From Poecilobothrus nobilitatus (lineage: Eukaryota > Arthropoda > Insecta > Diptera > Dolichopodidae): DNA of 64,000 nucleotides. Positions within the stretch are counted from its first letter, which is position 1, and every line of letters starts with the position of its first letter. The stretch is taken from contig OX352774.1 in the NCBI GenBank assembly GCA_947095535.1, forward strand, positions 234,819,825 to 234,883,824, read 5' to 3'. This document shows positions 23,096 through 35,515 of the stretch, piece after piece. The notes beneath the pieces are model-generated. The model ran no database searches, was not told where the DNA came from, and saw only the letters and a list, made by a program, of their open reading frames with translations. Both the position numbers and the translations under genes were made by a program.

Positions 23096-23585
23096 ACAGG
23101 GTGTTTCTGACTCGATGGTCTTCCTTAAAATGGGTGATCGGGCACGTCGAGGCAAACAAAAAATTGTATTGGAGGGGGGGAGCGGTCCATTTTGGAAGCT
23201 TTAATTTTTGTGTCCCATTGTGTAATGATTCCCATATCATAATAGTTACAAAGGTTCAAAATGATTTAAAATGAGAAAATTATGTTTCAAATTCAATTTT
23301 CTTTTGAAACACACCATTTGGGGTACTTTTTACAGCATATTTCGAAACAGCTTTTCAAGCTCTATAAATAGTATCTAATAACTTTTTCTGGCAACTTACT
23401 CCACGCTTTTTTTTTATCTCTTTACAGCAAACCGTTTAAAAGTTATAGATTTTTTTATGAAAAATCGCTAAAACATCTTTAACTCCTCATATTCGAAAAT
23501 CCCTCATATTCTCACCCGTCTCATGACCCGTGACATGACCGATCATCCATTCCAAGGAAGACCATCGAGTCAGAAACACCCTTCA
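23096..23585 (+). mobile_element. Small TIR element (MITE-like), ~490 bp
   Basis: GGGTGTTTCTGACTCGATGG and eight further bases at the left (23100-23127) are repeated perfectly inverted at the right (ending 23581). A weaker continuation is TGGGTGATCGGGCACGTC against the inverse of TGACATGACCGATCATCC. The interior is non-coding, and no transposase frame is present. Target-site duplication and superfamily are not determined. Confidence 0.8.
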
Positions 23586-24857
23586 TAATATACCTAACCT
23601 ACCTATTATATAAAGTTTACAATCTATTTTTGGCAACCATTATAAATAATTTTTTTTTTTTAGAAACTTTTGATAAATTTTATTCTTTGCGAAATATTTA
23701 TTATGCATATATTTAAAACTTTTTTAAAAATTTGAAAAAAAAAAAAGAAAAATTAAATAATTTGCAATGAGAATTTTAGAAAAACTTTTTATTTTTTGTT
23801 CAATTTTGTTCATATATATTATGTAGAAATTTGACCTAAATTGCCTAAAGATATTTTTCAATATCAACATCAGAAAAAATACAAAAAAAAGAAAAAAAGG
23901 GTCTTTAACAAAATAATTGGAATTATAATAAATATAGAGTATAAGAATAAGTGTAAAAGTTTAAAGGCAAAAATTAAAAAATAATTTAAAAGATTTAAAA
24001 AAAGCAAAAAAAAAAAAAATTTTCGATAATTTTTTTTAAAGAAAATAACTCTGAAAACTTTTTCGGATGTGACATTTTTTTCAGAATGAATATGATTTTT
24101 AATATCTACATATCAAATATATAATATGTATAAATTTATATATATATATATATATATAAATATCCTAAAATTTTCCTTATTATTGTGAAAAGCTAGTTTT
24201 TTTTTTGTGAATAATTTTGATTAGCTTAAAGCGATTTAAAAAAAAAAAAAAATTTTATTAAAAATTAAACAATGCCCAAATATGATACATTTTATTTTTT
24301 ATCTAATACCCAAAATAATATAGAAACATATTTTACATTATTCTTCTTAAGTTATTTTAAAATATTAATATTATTATAATATAAAATACAATATAAAATT
24401 ATATAAAGTTTTAATAAAATGGATATTATATTTTTAATCTCATGCAACATTTTTTTGAAACTATTCTTTGTACTCTTTGTATATTATACCACAACGATAG
24501 TTATAATCTGTGTCCTTTCCGTTTTTAACACTAAAAACTAGTTATAATTTATATAAAATCAATTGAAGGGATAGGTGATAGGGCATTATTAGGTGATATA
24601 GCTATTATATATCTGTCTCTTTGTCCAGGCATCCCTCTATTCCGTACGAGTGCACGTCAACGTGATTACTGGAAAACTAAAATATCTATAGAGTCATTAT
24701 GTTTCGTTTTGGTCATGGTTCTTAGGTATATTAATTTCATAACTTTCACTATCTCAGCTATCTTTTCTTATCTTTTCACTATATGTAAATAAGGCAGAAT
24801 TTTAAAGCAAAGATTAAAGGCAAAGATTAAAATCTTAGATTAAAGGCGTCTTTATTA
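23586..24857. other. AT-rich spacer with (TA)n tract
   Basis: Contains a (TA)n run at about 24137-24158. The patch at 24600-24770 (CTGTCTCTTTGTCC, CGTACGAGTGCACG, ATTACTGGAAAACTAAAA, TCTTAGGTATATTAATTTC) vaguely resembles the GTCC-type block of HINE-like elements, but no ends could be found. Confidence 0.4.
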
Positions 24858-25588
24858 TTTCCTAAAAGACAATTAAATATAATTAAAAATTTATGACTTA
24901 TATGAAAATTTGTAATTTTTCCAAAAATTTTATATGCAAGAAAAACATTATGAAAATTAATAGATATGTTCTTTAATTTTAATGAACCGTATATAATTTA
25001 AGAAAAGCTATTAAAATTTTTAAAAACATAATGTTGGATTTTATATTGAAAAAATTTGTACAGGTGACTAAATTATTAACAGGTGTCTTAAAAATAGAGA
25101 ATTTTCAATTTTCTTATCATAAATTTCAAAATTTTTCTAATCTACAAATTCTAACTCAAAGTATATCAGAGTTATTAAGAAAGTAAAAATTTGGAAAATT
25201 TTACCTAAAACTTTACCGGTAAACATAAAAATTAAATTGCAAAAAAATGTATAGGTAATTTTGATATTGATCTCTAAAATTTAAAAGAAAATTCCTGTAG
25301 CCTTTAGGTATTAGATTGAAAAAATGTTAAGTAAAATTTGAGATATACCTACAAATTTGAAAATAACACTTTTGTAAACTTTAATGGACAGTAAAGGGTG
25401 GGGTTACAAAAAAAAAGTTGTTCTACAATATTTTTTTTTTTTGTAAATGATCTACTCATGGTTTAAATTTCATTCCTCTATCTTTAACGGTGTAGAAGTT
25501 TAGTAAACAGACAGACGTTCCGCACGGACTGAGTGAAACTAATAAGCAATTTTCTTTAATTTTTTTTTTTTTGTTAATATGCTAAAAA
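24858..25588 (-). mobile_element. HINE-2 relic
   Basis: Collinear with copy A but diverged: GTACAGGTGACTAA, ACAGGTGTC, AATTTTCAATTTTC, CTATCTTTAACGGTGTAGAAG (shared with A; here split at 25480-25500), GTGAAACTAATAAGCA and the end ATGCTAAAAATG. The 5' hairpin region has decayed into poly-T. Confidence 0.75.
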
Positions 25589-25734
25589 TGCATATTTAAT
25601 AAAATATTCTATTTCAACTTAAACTTTAAATTTTTAAATAAAAAATTCTGAACGAATTCCCTATAATTGTTGTGTTTAGTTGAGATCCAAACAACACTTT
25701 GAGCAAAAAATTTTTTCATGTTTGTATTTTTCAT

Positions 25735-25935
25735 AAAAAACGAGGAAGAGTGCAGTAGAGTAGACTGTATCAACTCTGGGATACCCGTATGAACGTAATA
25801 TATCCTGTTTCTATAAAACTTGATCATCTTTTAAAAACATTCAGATGTTTTAGTACCGAACTACAGAGATATATTTATGTAAATTGTGGAGTTGTATGAC
25901 AGCTACCCGAATAAGGTTAAGGTTAAACCGAATAT
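25735..25935 (-). mobile_element. HINE-3 relic, 3' part
   Basis: Minus-strand 3' end CACTCTTCCTCGTTTTT, preceded by CAGTCTACTCTACTG and GTTGATACAG, and before that the subterminal ATTACGTTCATACGGGTAT. The same block with small changes ends the element at 34971-35515. GTTGTATGACAGCTACCCGAA (25890-25910) also recurs at 35242-35264 with changes. Confidence 0.65.
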
Positions 25936-25947
25936 TTTTTATTCCAG

Positions 25948-26021
25948 CAATTTACTTTTATATTATAACAGTCCAAAATGCTTGCACTAGCAACTCACTT
26001 TTATATTATAATAGTCCAAAA
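25948..26021 (+). repeat. 42-bp tandem duplication
   Basis: CTTTTATATTATAACAGTCC and CTTTTATATTATAATAGTCC, each preceded by AGCAA(T/C)T(T/C)A and spaced 42 bases apart. Confidence 0.8.
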
Positions 26022-26454
26022 AGATAAAGTTTTGCAATCAATTTTATTTTCTACTTTTTAGGGGGCGAATTCGGTTTCGATAAAAGCATATGTATTTTAA
26101 AAATTATTTTTTTTACTTATTATTTTATTTTATACTTTTTAGTTTTAAATGAAGCACATAATTTAAATTTAAAAAATATGGGATATTTTTTATTATATGG
26201 CAAGATTAAAAATTTTTTATTCCAGTATGTAATTCATAATTAATGAAAGTACCTCGAAGAGTAAAATATGTACCAAAATATTGTGATTATAAATATTACA
26301 ATACAATTTTAGTTGAAGTAACATTTCTAACACGTATGAAAATGATATACATATACACATAAATGTATTTTACTGCATATTTCTGTAGTATACTATTAGT
26401 AGTATACCGTATATCCAAACAAACATCTAACCTTGAACACCTACCTACTTAATC

Positions 26455-27346
26455 GCTTAATAAGATCATGCAGTAAAAATTGTTGACAAATATCTTGATT
26501 TTAATTATAAACAAATGGAGCGGAAGAAAATAATTTAGGAAATTAGTTTAACATAATATTATTTACATACGTACGTACATATTTACATACGTAGTTTTAA
26601 TTTTTTGTGTTGTCAAAATTTTGTTTGTAAATCATTATGCGTAATGCGCAAAAGCATAATTTTGTAATGATCTTTACGTTTTATATTCGTTACTATGTAC
26701 ATACAAAAATATATTATGTATGTATGTATTTTGAATTTGGAATTTTATATGTATATCTATATACACAATAGACATAATAAATGTTCCTAAATAAAACACA
26801 TAAAACATTAATTTTTAACGCCATACATATTCAATATGCAATAAAGAATGTTGACAACAAATATTCTGATTTAAATCCTAAACAAATGTTTTAAAACAAA
26901 ATAATTTAGCAACATAAAAATATTGTACTTATATATTTTGTGTTTTGCTAAATCCTAATACAAAATACATGTGCACGTCAAGATTGATTGAATTAAATTA
27001 TTATAGGAGGAAAGATCATATAATATGTGTATATTATACATAAAATTTTATTAAAAAAATGTTGATGAATACAGTTAACAAAAAAAAAAAAATGTACCTA
27101 CACGAATTGGATTCGAACCACATTACTCTTACTTTCAAAACCTGTACTCTCTCCTCTGCACTATACAACATTTAAATATTTACTGAACATATTACGAACA
27201 TAAAATCATAAAATCTTAATTTTTAACCATGCATATTCAATATGCATTAAAGAATGTTGACAGCAAATATTTTGATTTAAATACTAAACAAATGTTGTAA
27301 ACAAAATATTTTAGCAACATACATAAAAATATACTATTATAGGAGA
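26455..27346 (+). repeat. Three spaced copies of an AT-rich unit (~370-406 bp spacing)
   Basis: GAATGTTGACAACAAATATT, TTGATTTAAAT.CTAAACAAATG and ATAATTTAGCAACAT occur at 26845-26905 and 27251-27320 (offset 406). A weaker copy is at 26478-26555. Upstream CATATTCAATATGCA is shared by the second and third copies. The spacer between copies two and three holds a tRNA-like sequence. Confidence 0.7.
27098..27171 (-). other. tRNA-like sequence with perfect B box, probably SINE-derived
   Basis: On the minus strand, ATAGTGCAGAGGAGAGAG resembles an A box and GGTTCGAATCC is a consensus B box about 45 bases later. The acceptor and T stems do not pair, so it is not a functional tRNA. On the plus strand it is preceded by a run of 12 A, which is downstream in the element's own direction only if the body is very short. 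Confidence 0.4.
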
Positions 27347-27755
27347 AAAGAAATAAATAAATAAATAAACCGACAGCGACGAGTTAATATAAAAGCATAT
27401 AATATATTACATAATATAATGTATACACAGTACACACATATCTACTGTTTGTACACATCTTAATAACATGTATATAATATTAATTGGGAACTATTTATCT
27501 GGGAACAATTAGTATTATATTATGTCTGACTGAAACATTTTTAGTAATACAATATAAACTTAAAATCTGATATAAATATTTAAAAGTAAAGAAAAGTTCG
27601 AAAATAATATTACAAAAAGATTATATAGTATAAAATATCCCCATGAAAAGGAGAAAACGAGTCCGGAAGAGATATGAGGTGAAATAAAAAAAATATTTAA
27701 CAGTTTTTAAAAATTAAATTTTCTGGAAAATCCTCTTTTATTTTTCCTACATTGT
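27347..27755. other. AT-rich spacer
   Basis: A short (AAAT)n tract occurs at 27346-27369; otherwise nothing. Confidence 0.45.
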
Positions 27756-29040
27756 TTTTAGCACATTTCCAAAAAAATTTTGAAAAAATGTGCTTATTAG
27801 TTTCACTCTGTCCGTCCGTTGTTTACAAAACTTCTACACCGTTGAAGATAGGGAAAAAAAATTTTAACCATGGGTAGGTCTCATAAAAAAAATAATTTTG
27901 TGGAACAACTTTTTCATGTAGCCCCTCCCATTACGGAGCTACAGCCCCTCAAACTTTGAAAAAGCCCTATTTTTAAATGCATATATCTTATGTTCTACTT
28001 AAGATTTTTTCAATCTGAAAACGTCATTCGACAGTTATTTCTTTTATCTTTCTAAATTAATATGAAAATTGTACAATTTTTTTTAATTTAGTATTTAAAT
28101 TTACCGTTATGTGAAAACCAAATTTTGCATGATTTTTCTACTTTCATAACTCCGGCATGCTTCTAGATAGAGGCTTGAAATTTTGAGGCAAGAAAGAACT
28201 TTTAGAATTAGTATAAGTTTACTCAGAAAATTTTTTTGGACCCCCCCTGTTTATGAGCTATTAGGGCTTAAAAATTGAAAATTTGTTATTTTTAAACACC
28301 TGTAACTTAGGAACCTGTACACATTTTAGTTCTGCAAGATATAAAAATTAAAGCTACAGTAATATATTTTTACATGTGTTAAAGGTTTATTTAAGTTGTA
28401 AAGGGTTCCAAAGTTGAAGCTCTTCAAAATTGCGAAAAAGCCCCATTTTCAGATGTATATATCTCAGGCTTTGCGTAATAGTTTTGCAATCTAAAACCGC
28501 TAGAAGATCGAACATTTTATTATCTATATAAAACAATATCAAAATTATGTAATATTTTGTAATTGACTATTTAAATTTACCGTTATGTGAAAACCACATT
28601 TTGCATGAAATTTCGTTTTTCATAACTCCGGCACGCCTTTAGATAGGAACCTGAAATTTTGAGACAAGAAAGAACTTTTAGAATTAGTATAAGTTTCCTT
28701 TTTTGGTAGCACCCCCTCTTTAAGAGTTATTACGTCTCAAAAATTGAAAATTTGGTGTTTTTAGACACCTGTAACTTAGGCACCTGTACAAATTTTTCTT
28801 CGGCAAGGCATGAAAATTAAAGGTTCAATAATATATTTTTACGTGTGTTAACGGCTTTTCTTAGTTATGTAGGATTCCGGACTTACGGCCCCTCAAAATT
28901 TCAAAAATGTCCTATTTTCACATTTTTTCTTATTACATGAAATTTTCAAATTTTTGTGTAAGTCACACTTCTAAACAGTTTGTATTGAGTTTTGGAAATG
29001 TGCGCTTTTAAAAACCGTTGGTTTACATTCTACCTTGTTT
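27756..29040 (+). mobile_element. HINE-2 element, copy C (most complete)
   Basis: Starts TTTTTAGCACATTTCC, with the hairpin partner AAATGTGCT. It ends GGAAATGTGC (28993-29003), stem-loop AAACC-GTT-GGTTT, ACATTCTACCTTGTTT at 29040. The internal order (TAACTCCGGCA, GAACTTTTAGAATTAGTATA, AACTTAGGAACCTGTAC) occurs twice as diverged blocks about 0.45 kb apart. A small deletion near 28698 removes CTCAGAAAATT found in copy B. There is no coding frame shared by all copies. Confidence 0.8.
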
Positions 29041-30694
29041 ATGTATGTATACGATTTGAAAGAAAAACTCATACTACACAATTTATTATTATATAATAAA
29101 TTTTTATTTTTCTAATTTAATGCATTTTTCCTATACTAGATGATATTTTCGGGCAAAATGACATATAAATATTTTTATAATTTCATATGGAAACTTCATC
29201 AATCCCATTAACAACCAAGACACAAATATACTAAATTAATAAATCCCACTCAGATAAGAGTTGCAGTTTATTAATCCTGATGTTCAAGTATGATACCCAT
29301 GCAGACTTAATTTTTCATTCATTTTTTATCACTTAAAAATTTATTGGAGAACTATTATAAGCGTAAAAGGTCTTATGGACAATTTTTCATAAAAGAGTTT
29401 CAGAAAAGGGTTTTAAAATTTTTGAAAATTTTTAAGCTGTTGTTATGATTTAAAATTTTATTTATAAAATGTTTTTTATTTTAATTTTGTGTTCTTGAAC
29501 TTAAAAGTCATAGCCGTAGATGAAAAAAAAAATGATTTTTTTAACTCATATCTCAATTAATTCAATTACGTACAAGGAATTAAATGCCATTTCTTAAGAT
29601 TAAGTTTTCCTAGAAAAAAACAAAAATTTTTTAATTTAAATGATATCCTATTATTTTAAAAATAGATTTTCAATTACTATCCTTGTTTTTATATTTTAAC
29701 TATATCCTGTAAACAAATTTATTTTTCTATCCTTTCATAATTTATGTCAAAGTGGTTACATATAAATTAAAAAATAAATAAAACCCCAGAAACTAATAAA
29801 TTGTGATCCATATATGGTTTTACCATATTTATTAGTATCATCAATATATCATTTTATAGTTTTTTTTTTTTTTGACTATTATTTTATTTCCTTTTCTCTT
29901 TATTGTTTATAACATAAATTTTATTGTCAAATTTTATTGACATAAAGTTTATTTTCAGGAAAAAAAAATTAATTTCTATATTAATGCCACAATATATTCT
30001 ATTTCTGTTTTTTTTTTTTTTTATTGTGAAAATTGTTGCATGCTCTCCCATTTTTTTTTTTTTTTTTATTGTATTGTTGTAAAAGAATCTGAAGTTCCTG
30101 GCCTAACTATAATATTTTTTATGGAAAGTTAAGTTTAATGTTACAAGAAAAAGGTTTCTTATATAAAGAAAGCCTATAAAACTTTCATATTAGTATAAAT
30201 TCTAAAGTATATAGTCATGGGTTCTATTCAAAATTTAGTCATCTCAGACTCAAAGCAATAAGGATCAGAATCTTACCTTTTTGCCATATTTAAGGCACAA
30301 ACCAAAAAAAAATAAAAACAGAAAAATCAAAATTTTCTTGTCATTTGGGTTCCTGTTATCTTTAGAGAAAATTATTTTTATCTGTTTATTTTTAAGAAAA
30401 ATTATGATAAAGATACAAAAATTTTTTTTTTTAAATATTGAATACACAGTGAATCAAAATAAAATGAATAAACACTGATAGAAATGATCTTGAGAATTAA
30501 AAGAAAAAAATTCTTGAATTAAAAACGATATTAATGAAAATTAATACTAATAAATTTGTCTATATTTATCTATTCTACAAATAAGAAAGTCAAAGCATTA
30601 AAAATAAGAATAATAAATATTGAAATTTTCTTTGATTATTGATCCGATCCTAGGATTATCACTATAACTAGTACTAGTGCCAAACTTTTAATAC
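29041..30694. other. AT-rich spacer
   Basis: Poly-T tracts at 29860-29873, 30009-30022 and 30051-30067. Overlapping frames on both strands at 30265-30478 are Lys/Phe-rich and taken as chance. Confidence 0.5.
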
Positions 30695-30887
30695 TTAACA
30701 CGTTGACTCCCCACGGTCATAATTGAACAAAAAAAAATTACTTACGTTAAGTCCCACATAAATCACCGGTGAACATCACACAAATGTTACAAAATTCCGC
30801 TTACACCGATGAACATAAAAACAAACTTGCGTTAAGTCCCAATGTATCACCGGTGAATATTTATAAAAGTAAAAAACAGTACATTAA
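30695..30887 (+). mobile_element. Possible piggyBac-type non-autonomous remnant
   Basis: TTAA at 30695 is followed by CACGTTGACTCCCCACGG, resembling insect piggyBac-like ends that follow a TTAA target. The interior holds a twofold repeat: ACGTTAAGTCCCA...TCACCGGTGAA at about 30746-30775 and GCGTTAAGTCCCA...TCACCGGTGAA at about 30831-30857. No matching right end is visible, so the element is either truncated or misclassified. Confidence 0.4.
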
Positions 30888-31947
30888 TTTGATTCTGGCT
30901 TTTGAGAACATTCAGCAATGTTCAACATGCGATTCAACGTGAAACTTACATTTTTTGCTTGACATTTCAAAAAGACTTTGAACTAACAGAATAATGCCAT
31001 ACCTACTGAGGTTTTTGAAATACTAAAGAATTTTACCAAATTAGAATCTAATAATCCTTAAAGGTATTTTTATTTTGCATTTGGCTAAATTGCTTAAAAT
31101 TAATTTTTTAGTGCTCTGTATTTACTCTGAGCACACAAAAAAAAAAAAAAATTATCTTCAAAATTTTCATATTTACTTTTTTGTTGTAATTTAAAAATTT
31201 TAACATTTTATGAACACCCTTTAGGTGTCTCAAAATAAAAAAATAAAAACTAGAAACATATTTTTCAATGAACTTTAAAATTGATTCATTTTACAATGAT
31301 CCTTTTTTATATATTTTTTTTTTTTTCATTTACCTATACTCTTACATTATCTTAATAATATTTTCATTTAAATCTTGAAATTTATTAAAAAAAAAATAAT
31401 TTGGTACAATTTTTAAAAAGGCAAAACCTATGTCGAGTCCAGCCTGATGTCAATGAAAATGAAAATCAAATGAGTATTTTATAAATTAATAAAATAAATC
31501 CTTCGAATATAAATCAATACCATAAAAAGGTATTTAAAAAAAAAAAAAAAAAATATTTTCCTCTTGTCGTAAGTAGCTTTTTATTTATAAATTTCAAAAT
31601 TGAGGTTAATATTTATCTATTAATTGATAACAAATTTTATTATGTTTGATATAGTTTGAACTTTAAAACCAACCAATTTTTTGTAACAACTCATGAGCTT
31701 CTGTTTAAACGATATATCACAACAAAAATTAACTTTAATTACAAAACTTACATCTGTTGCATATGGCAGCTGAAACCAAAAAAAACAAATATATACAGTA
31801 TATGAACATCATAAATACAGGTATAGTACACATCAATCCAAAACAAGCTTTAGAAGGGGTAGAAAATGTAATATTCAAAATTTCTAAGGAGTTAAAAACA
31901 GTATAAACTTTATGAAATTTCAATTTATACCTAATAATCAATTGATT
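30888..31947. other. AT-rich spacer
   Basis: No gene. GTTCAACATGCGATTCAACG (30920-30939) is a slightly GC-richer patch without identified homology. Confidence 0.45.
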
Positions 31948-32013
31948 TGACTAATGACGTAATAGTTAAGTCACTAGTCTTTCAAATGATAGGTCTTTAG
32001 TTTATATATCAGT
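31948..32013 (+). other. Weak SINE-like, tRNA-derived segment
   Basis: GACGTAATAGTTAAGTCACTAG resembles an A-box region (broken here as GACGTAATAG and TTAAGTCACTAG), followed by AATGATAGGTCTTTAGTTTA where a B box would be expected. The B box is poorly preserved. Confidence 0.2.
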
Positions 32014-34348
32014 TAAGTTATATCGAGTAATATCACATAAAACTAGTTAATAAATCTTAATATAAAAACAAATAAAAATAAATGCTGTATAAGATAATAG
32101 ATGGCGCTCAAATATAATACTTGTATCTTTTAATCCTGTACAGTAGTTTCAGCCAAGTAATCAACCGTTTAATGAATAAATTTGTTTAAGAAACTGAAAT
32201 TGACTCTTATAAACTGAAGCTTATGAATAATACATGACGAAATGATTGCCCCATTCTGTTCATAAGAGTAAAGATTAATAAATTATTATTTAAAATAACT
32301 TTCAATTATTTTGAATTTGCTTGAAAAAAAATAAATACTTTTCGATTTTAAAAAGCTTAAATCAGTTTTCTCAACTATCTATTTTTATTTAACAATAGAA
32401 ATTTTTTAAAAAGATCTGTATCTGATCTCTGATTAGTCTATCATGTCAATTTAAGATCTATTCTTATTTAATGATTATCGAAATAAAACATTTTAAAATA
32501 ACCACAATCAAAAACGACCACCACCATCATCAACATAAAAATGATTCTTTTTATTATATAAATTAAGTTTTACTTATCTTAATCTAAAAAAATTTTATTC
32601 TAATTTTATTTTTTGGTTTTATTTTTCTATAATATTACCACAATTTTAGATAAACATAAGATTATGAAAAAGATCTACAAGATAAAACTCTTTACCACTA
32701 CCCCACAAGAGAATAAATATTCATTTCTGATTAATCAGTTAAGTTTTGGTAGTGAAAGAGGAAAAAAAAAAGAAAAAATACAACATAAGAAAAATAAAAG
32801 GTAACCGTAGAAAAAAAAAAAAAAATTGAATAAAATTGAATATAAAAGGGATATAAAAAAAATATATAGGTTAACTTATTATCTGATTTAAATATTTTTT
32901 TTTTTTTTATTTAATTTATTTTTTATTTTTGTGTTTCACAGTAACCCCAACCACATAATACCACATTTAGGTTTAATACCTACCAAAAATTCCTTTTAAA
33001 ATAAAATTGTTATACAACACAATTCTAATACAATTGATAAATTCAGCGGGCTATCCTTATATAAGGCTTTAATTATTTTTTTTTTTTTGTTTCTTATTGA
33101 AAAAGAATATTGATGGGACAATTGTAATCCTAGATAATCCCTTTAAGAATTTATGATAAGTCAATATATTTTTATTATAATGGCAGCTGATGTTATTTTA
33201 AAAAAGGATTATTTTTGATCGTAATTTGTCATGCTTTAAATTACAAAACAAAAAAAAAAAAAAGAAGTTTTTAATGTCCTTTAAAATATTTATCTACAAC
33301 CCTCACTACTAATCGAAACCAATTTTAAAAACTTTTAAGTATCTCACGTTTTCTTCATAATTTATTTGTTTAATTTTAATATTTTATAATTTATTTTTTA
33401 TAAATAAAATAAAAATTATAATAAAATTTCATACTCTTTAATTTTTCCTTTTGTTTTTTTACAATGTTTAACCATCAAATATCTATTTATTATACTGTTA
33501 AATATATATTATATAAAATAAGGATATATATGAAAACTTTGATCCGGCAATTTCCTCCATACGAATTATGTACTAATAAAATGGTATTTTTGGACTTTTG
33601 AAAAGTCTATTCATGTCACAATTTACATGTAGAATTACTAGACATTCTAAAGTTCGATAATACCATATTATGGTATTTTTACTTTAGAGTAAGAAAAACG
33701 AAAAGGATTATTACGGTCTCACAGATTCTTTTTTATGTGGTATTATTTCACTTTCCAAAAATTTTTAATAGCATTGAAAGATAAAAAAAAATAATAAAGA
33801 AAAAATGTTGGTTGTTATTTTTATAATTTGTCGAGAAATTTAAAATAAACTGGTTACATTTGGTAGAAGATTAGGAGTAGCAAACTCTACCATTTTAAAT
33901 ACTTTATTGTTGAAAAGTTATTTAACAATATTAAAACATAAACTTTTCCTAATTGAAATTTGACTTTTCTCAACCTTCCAATTGGAAGCGTTTATTTTCT
34001 AAGCTTCATTTGTATCACATGTCATTTCAATTCAATTCAGTTGAAAAGAATTACCATGTATTGCCTGTATTTAATTATACCTTTATTATCAGAATATTTA
34101 TAAGTATAGTAATTGCTTTGCTGATAAAAAATTAGGAGGGATTTTAGAGATTTTCACAAAATCAGTGTTATATGCTTTTTCCCCAATATGGATCGAGATT
34201 CTGAATTAGGAATGTTTTAAATCATTAAACATTACAATTTTTAGAAGAATCATCTTGTGAGATTAATTCTCAATCCGCCTAAATGTTATTATGGCAATAA
34301 TTCTGTTTAAATTATGGCATTTTTAGACTGGCATTAAAACTCTTTAAA
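32014..34348. other. AT-rich spacer with one ~122-bp-unit fragment
   Basis: 34131-34175 (ATTAGGAGGGATTTTAGAGA, CACAAAATCAGTGTTA) matches the start of the tandem unit at 56541. No gene is seen elsewhere in the stretch. Confidence 0.45.
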
Positions 34349-34372
34349 TGTGTGTGTGTGTGTGTGTGTGTG
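34349..34372 (+). repeat. (TG)12 microsatellite
   Basis: Uninterrupted TG dinucleotides. Confidence 0.95.
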
Positions 34373-34970
34373 TAGTAATTTTAAAATATCTAATGAGCCT
34401 ATATATCAATTATGACATTAATAATAATTTTTAAATTCGAACAATACCAAACGGCAATAATTCCTGTGGGAGAAAGGACCGGTACCCGAAACTTCTCTAA
34501 TAACTTATAAAATATTAAAAAATATAAGAAAAACGGCACGTATTTTAACATAATATAACATAATAATTATATGAGTATTTATAGGTAAAAATTTTCTAGT
34601 TTTTCACACAGGACCAACAGCTTTTACACGAAAGGCATAATGCGAAAATTCACAGATTTTTTACATAATAATTTATGTAAAAGCAAAATAACTTCTAATA
34701 ATTTAACAAAATTTTTTGTTTTTCAATAACAATAATAAGCAAAGAATTAATCGTAAAAATATATACATTCATACATACATCCATAGATATGTACATGATT
34801 TTTTTTTTTATTCCAAAAAAAAATAAAAAATAATAAAAACTGTAAACAAATACAAAACAAACATAACATTAATAGTGAATAGTGAATTTTACATTTTAAA
34901 TTTTGCGTCATCAACAAGAGAATATAATATTGAAATATATAGCATAGGTATATACACTTTTAGAGACATA
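34373..34970. other. AT-rich spacer
   Basis: Nothing recognised. Confidence 0.45.
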
Positions 34971-35515
34971 AAAAAAAGAGGATAAGTGCAGTAGAGTAGA
35001 CTGTGTCAACTCTGGGGTACCCATTTTGAAGTTGTATGGCAGTTGTTGCACCAGCACAACCAAATTTTACAGAAGTTAATGTCATAAAACTTCACTAAGT
35101 TGAAAGGGAAAGCCTAAGCCGGCTGCTCCAGACCAACTAAATTTTACAAAAGTTTACATGCCAATGTAACTCGACACCCCTTCACTAAATTTCAGATATC
35201 TAGCTGCAGTAGAAACTGATTTAATTCCATATAAAGAAAGAAGTTGTATGACAGCTACTCGAACCCGGGGGCCAAGAATACTGGATTTAGCGATTAACTG
35301 GAAATATCGAAACCAACAATTTTTCAAAAATGACGTAAAATAATTTCAGCCTTCTAGTTCTTTTATTTATTTTTAATTATCGTGCGGACGAACGCACTGA
35401 TCTACAAGGTTTAATCGACTCAGAATTCGATTCTGAGCCGATTCATACCTTTGAGCCTATATTTAGCCACTCCTTTAAAGCGTCATAAACGTACTTTCAT
35501 ACGGTTATAAAAAAA
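34971..35515 (-). mobile_element. HINE-3 element (DINE-1-like, third family)
   Basis: On the minus strand: 5' subterminal ATAACCGTATGAAAGTACG (35490-35508 region), then a hairpin CTCAGAAT-TCG-ATTCTGAG (35419-35437). Next come GAGTCGATTAAACC, GCGTTCGTCCGCACGATAA and TGAAATTATTTTACG, collinear with the conserved block of the element at 645-730. It ends with GGGTACCCCAGAGTTGACAC and CTACTCTACTGCAC before CTTATCCTCTTTTTTT. The 5' subterminal repeat is the inverse of the one preserved in the relic at 25735. It is non-coding. Middle segments may be from a second event, because GTTGTATG(A/G)CAG occurs twice (35033 and 35242). Confidence 0.65.
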
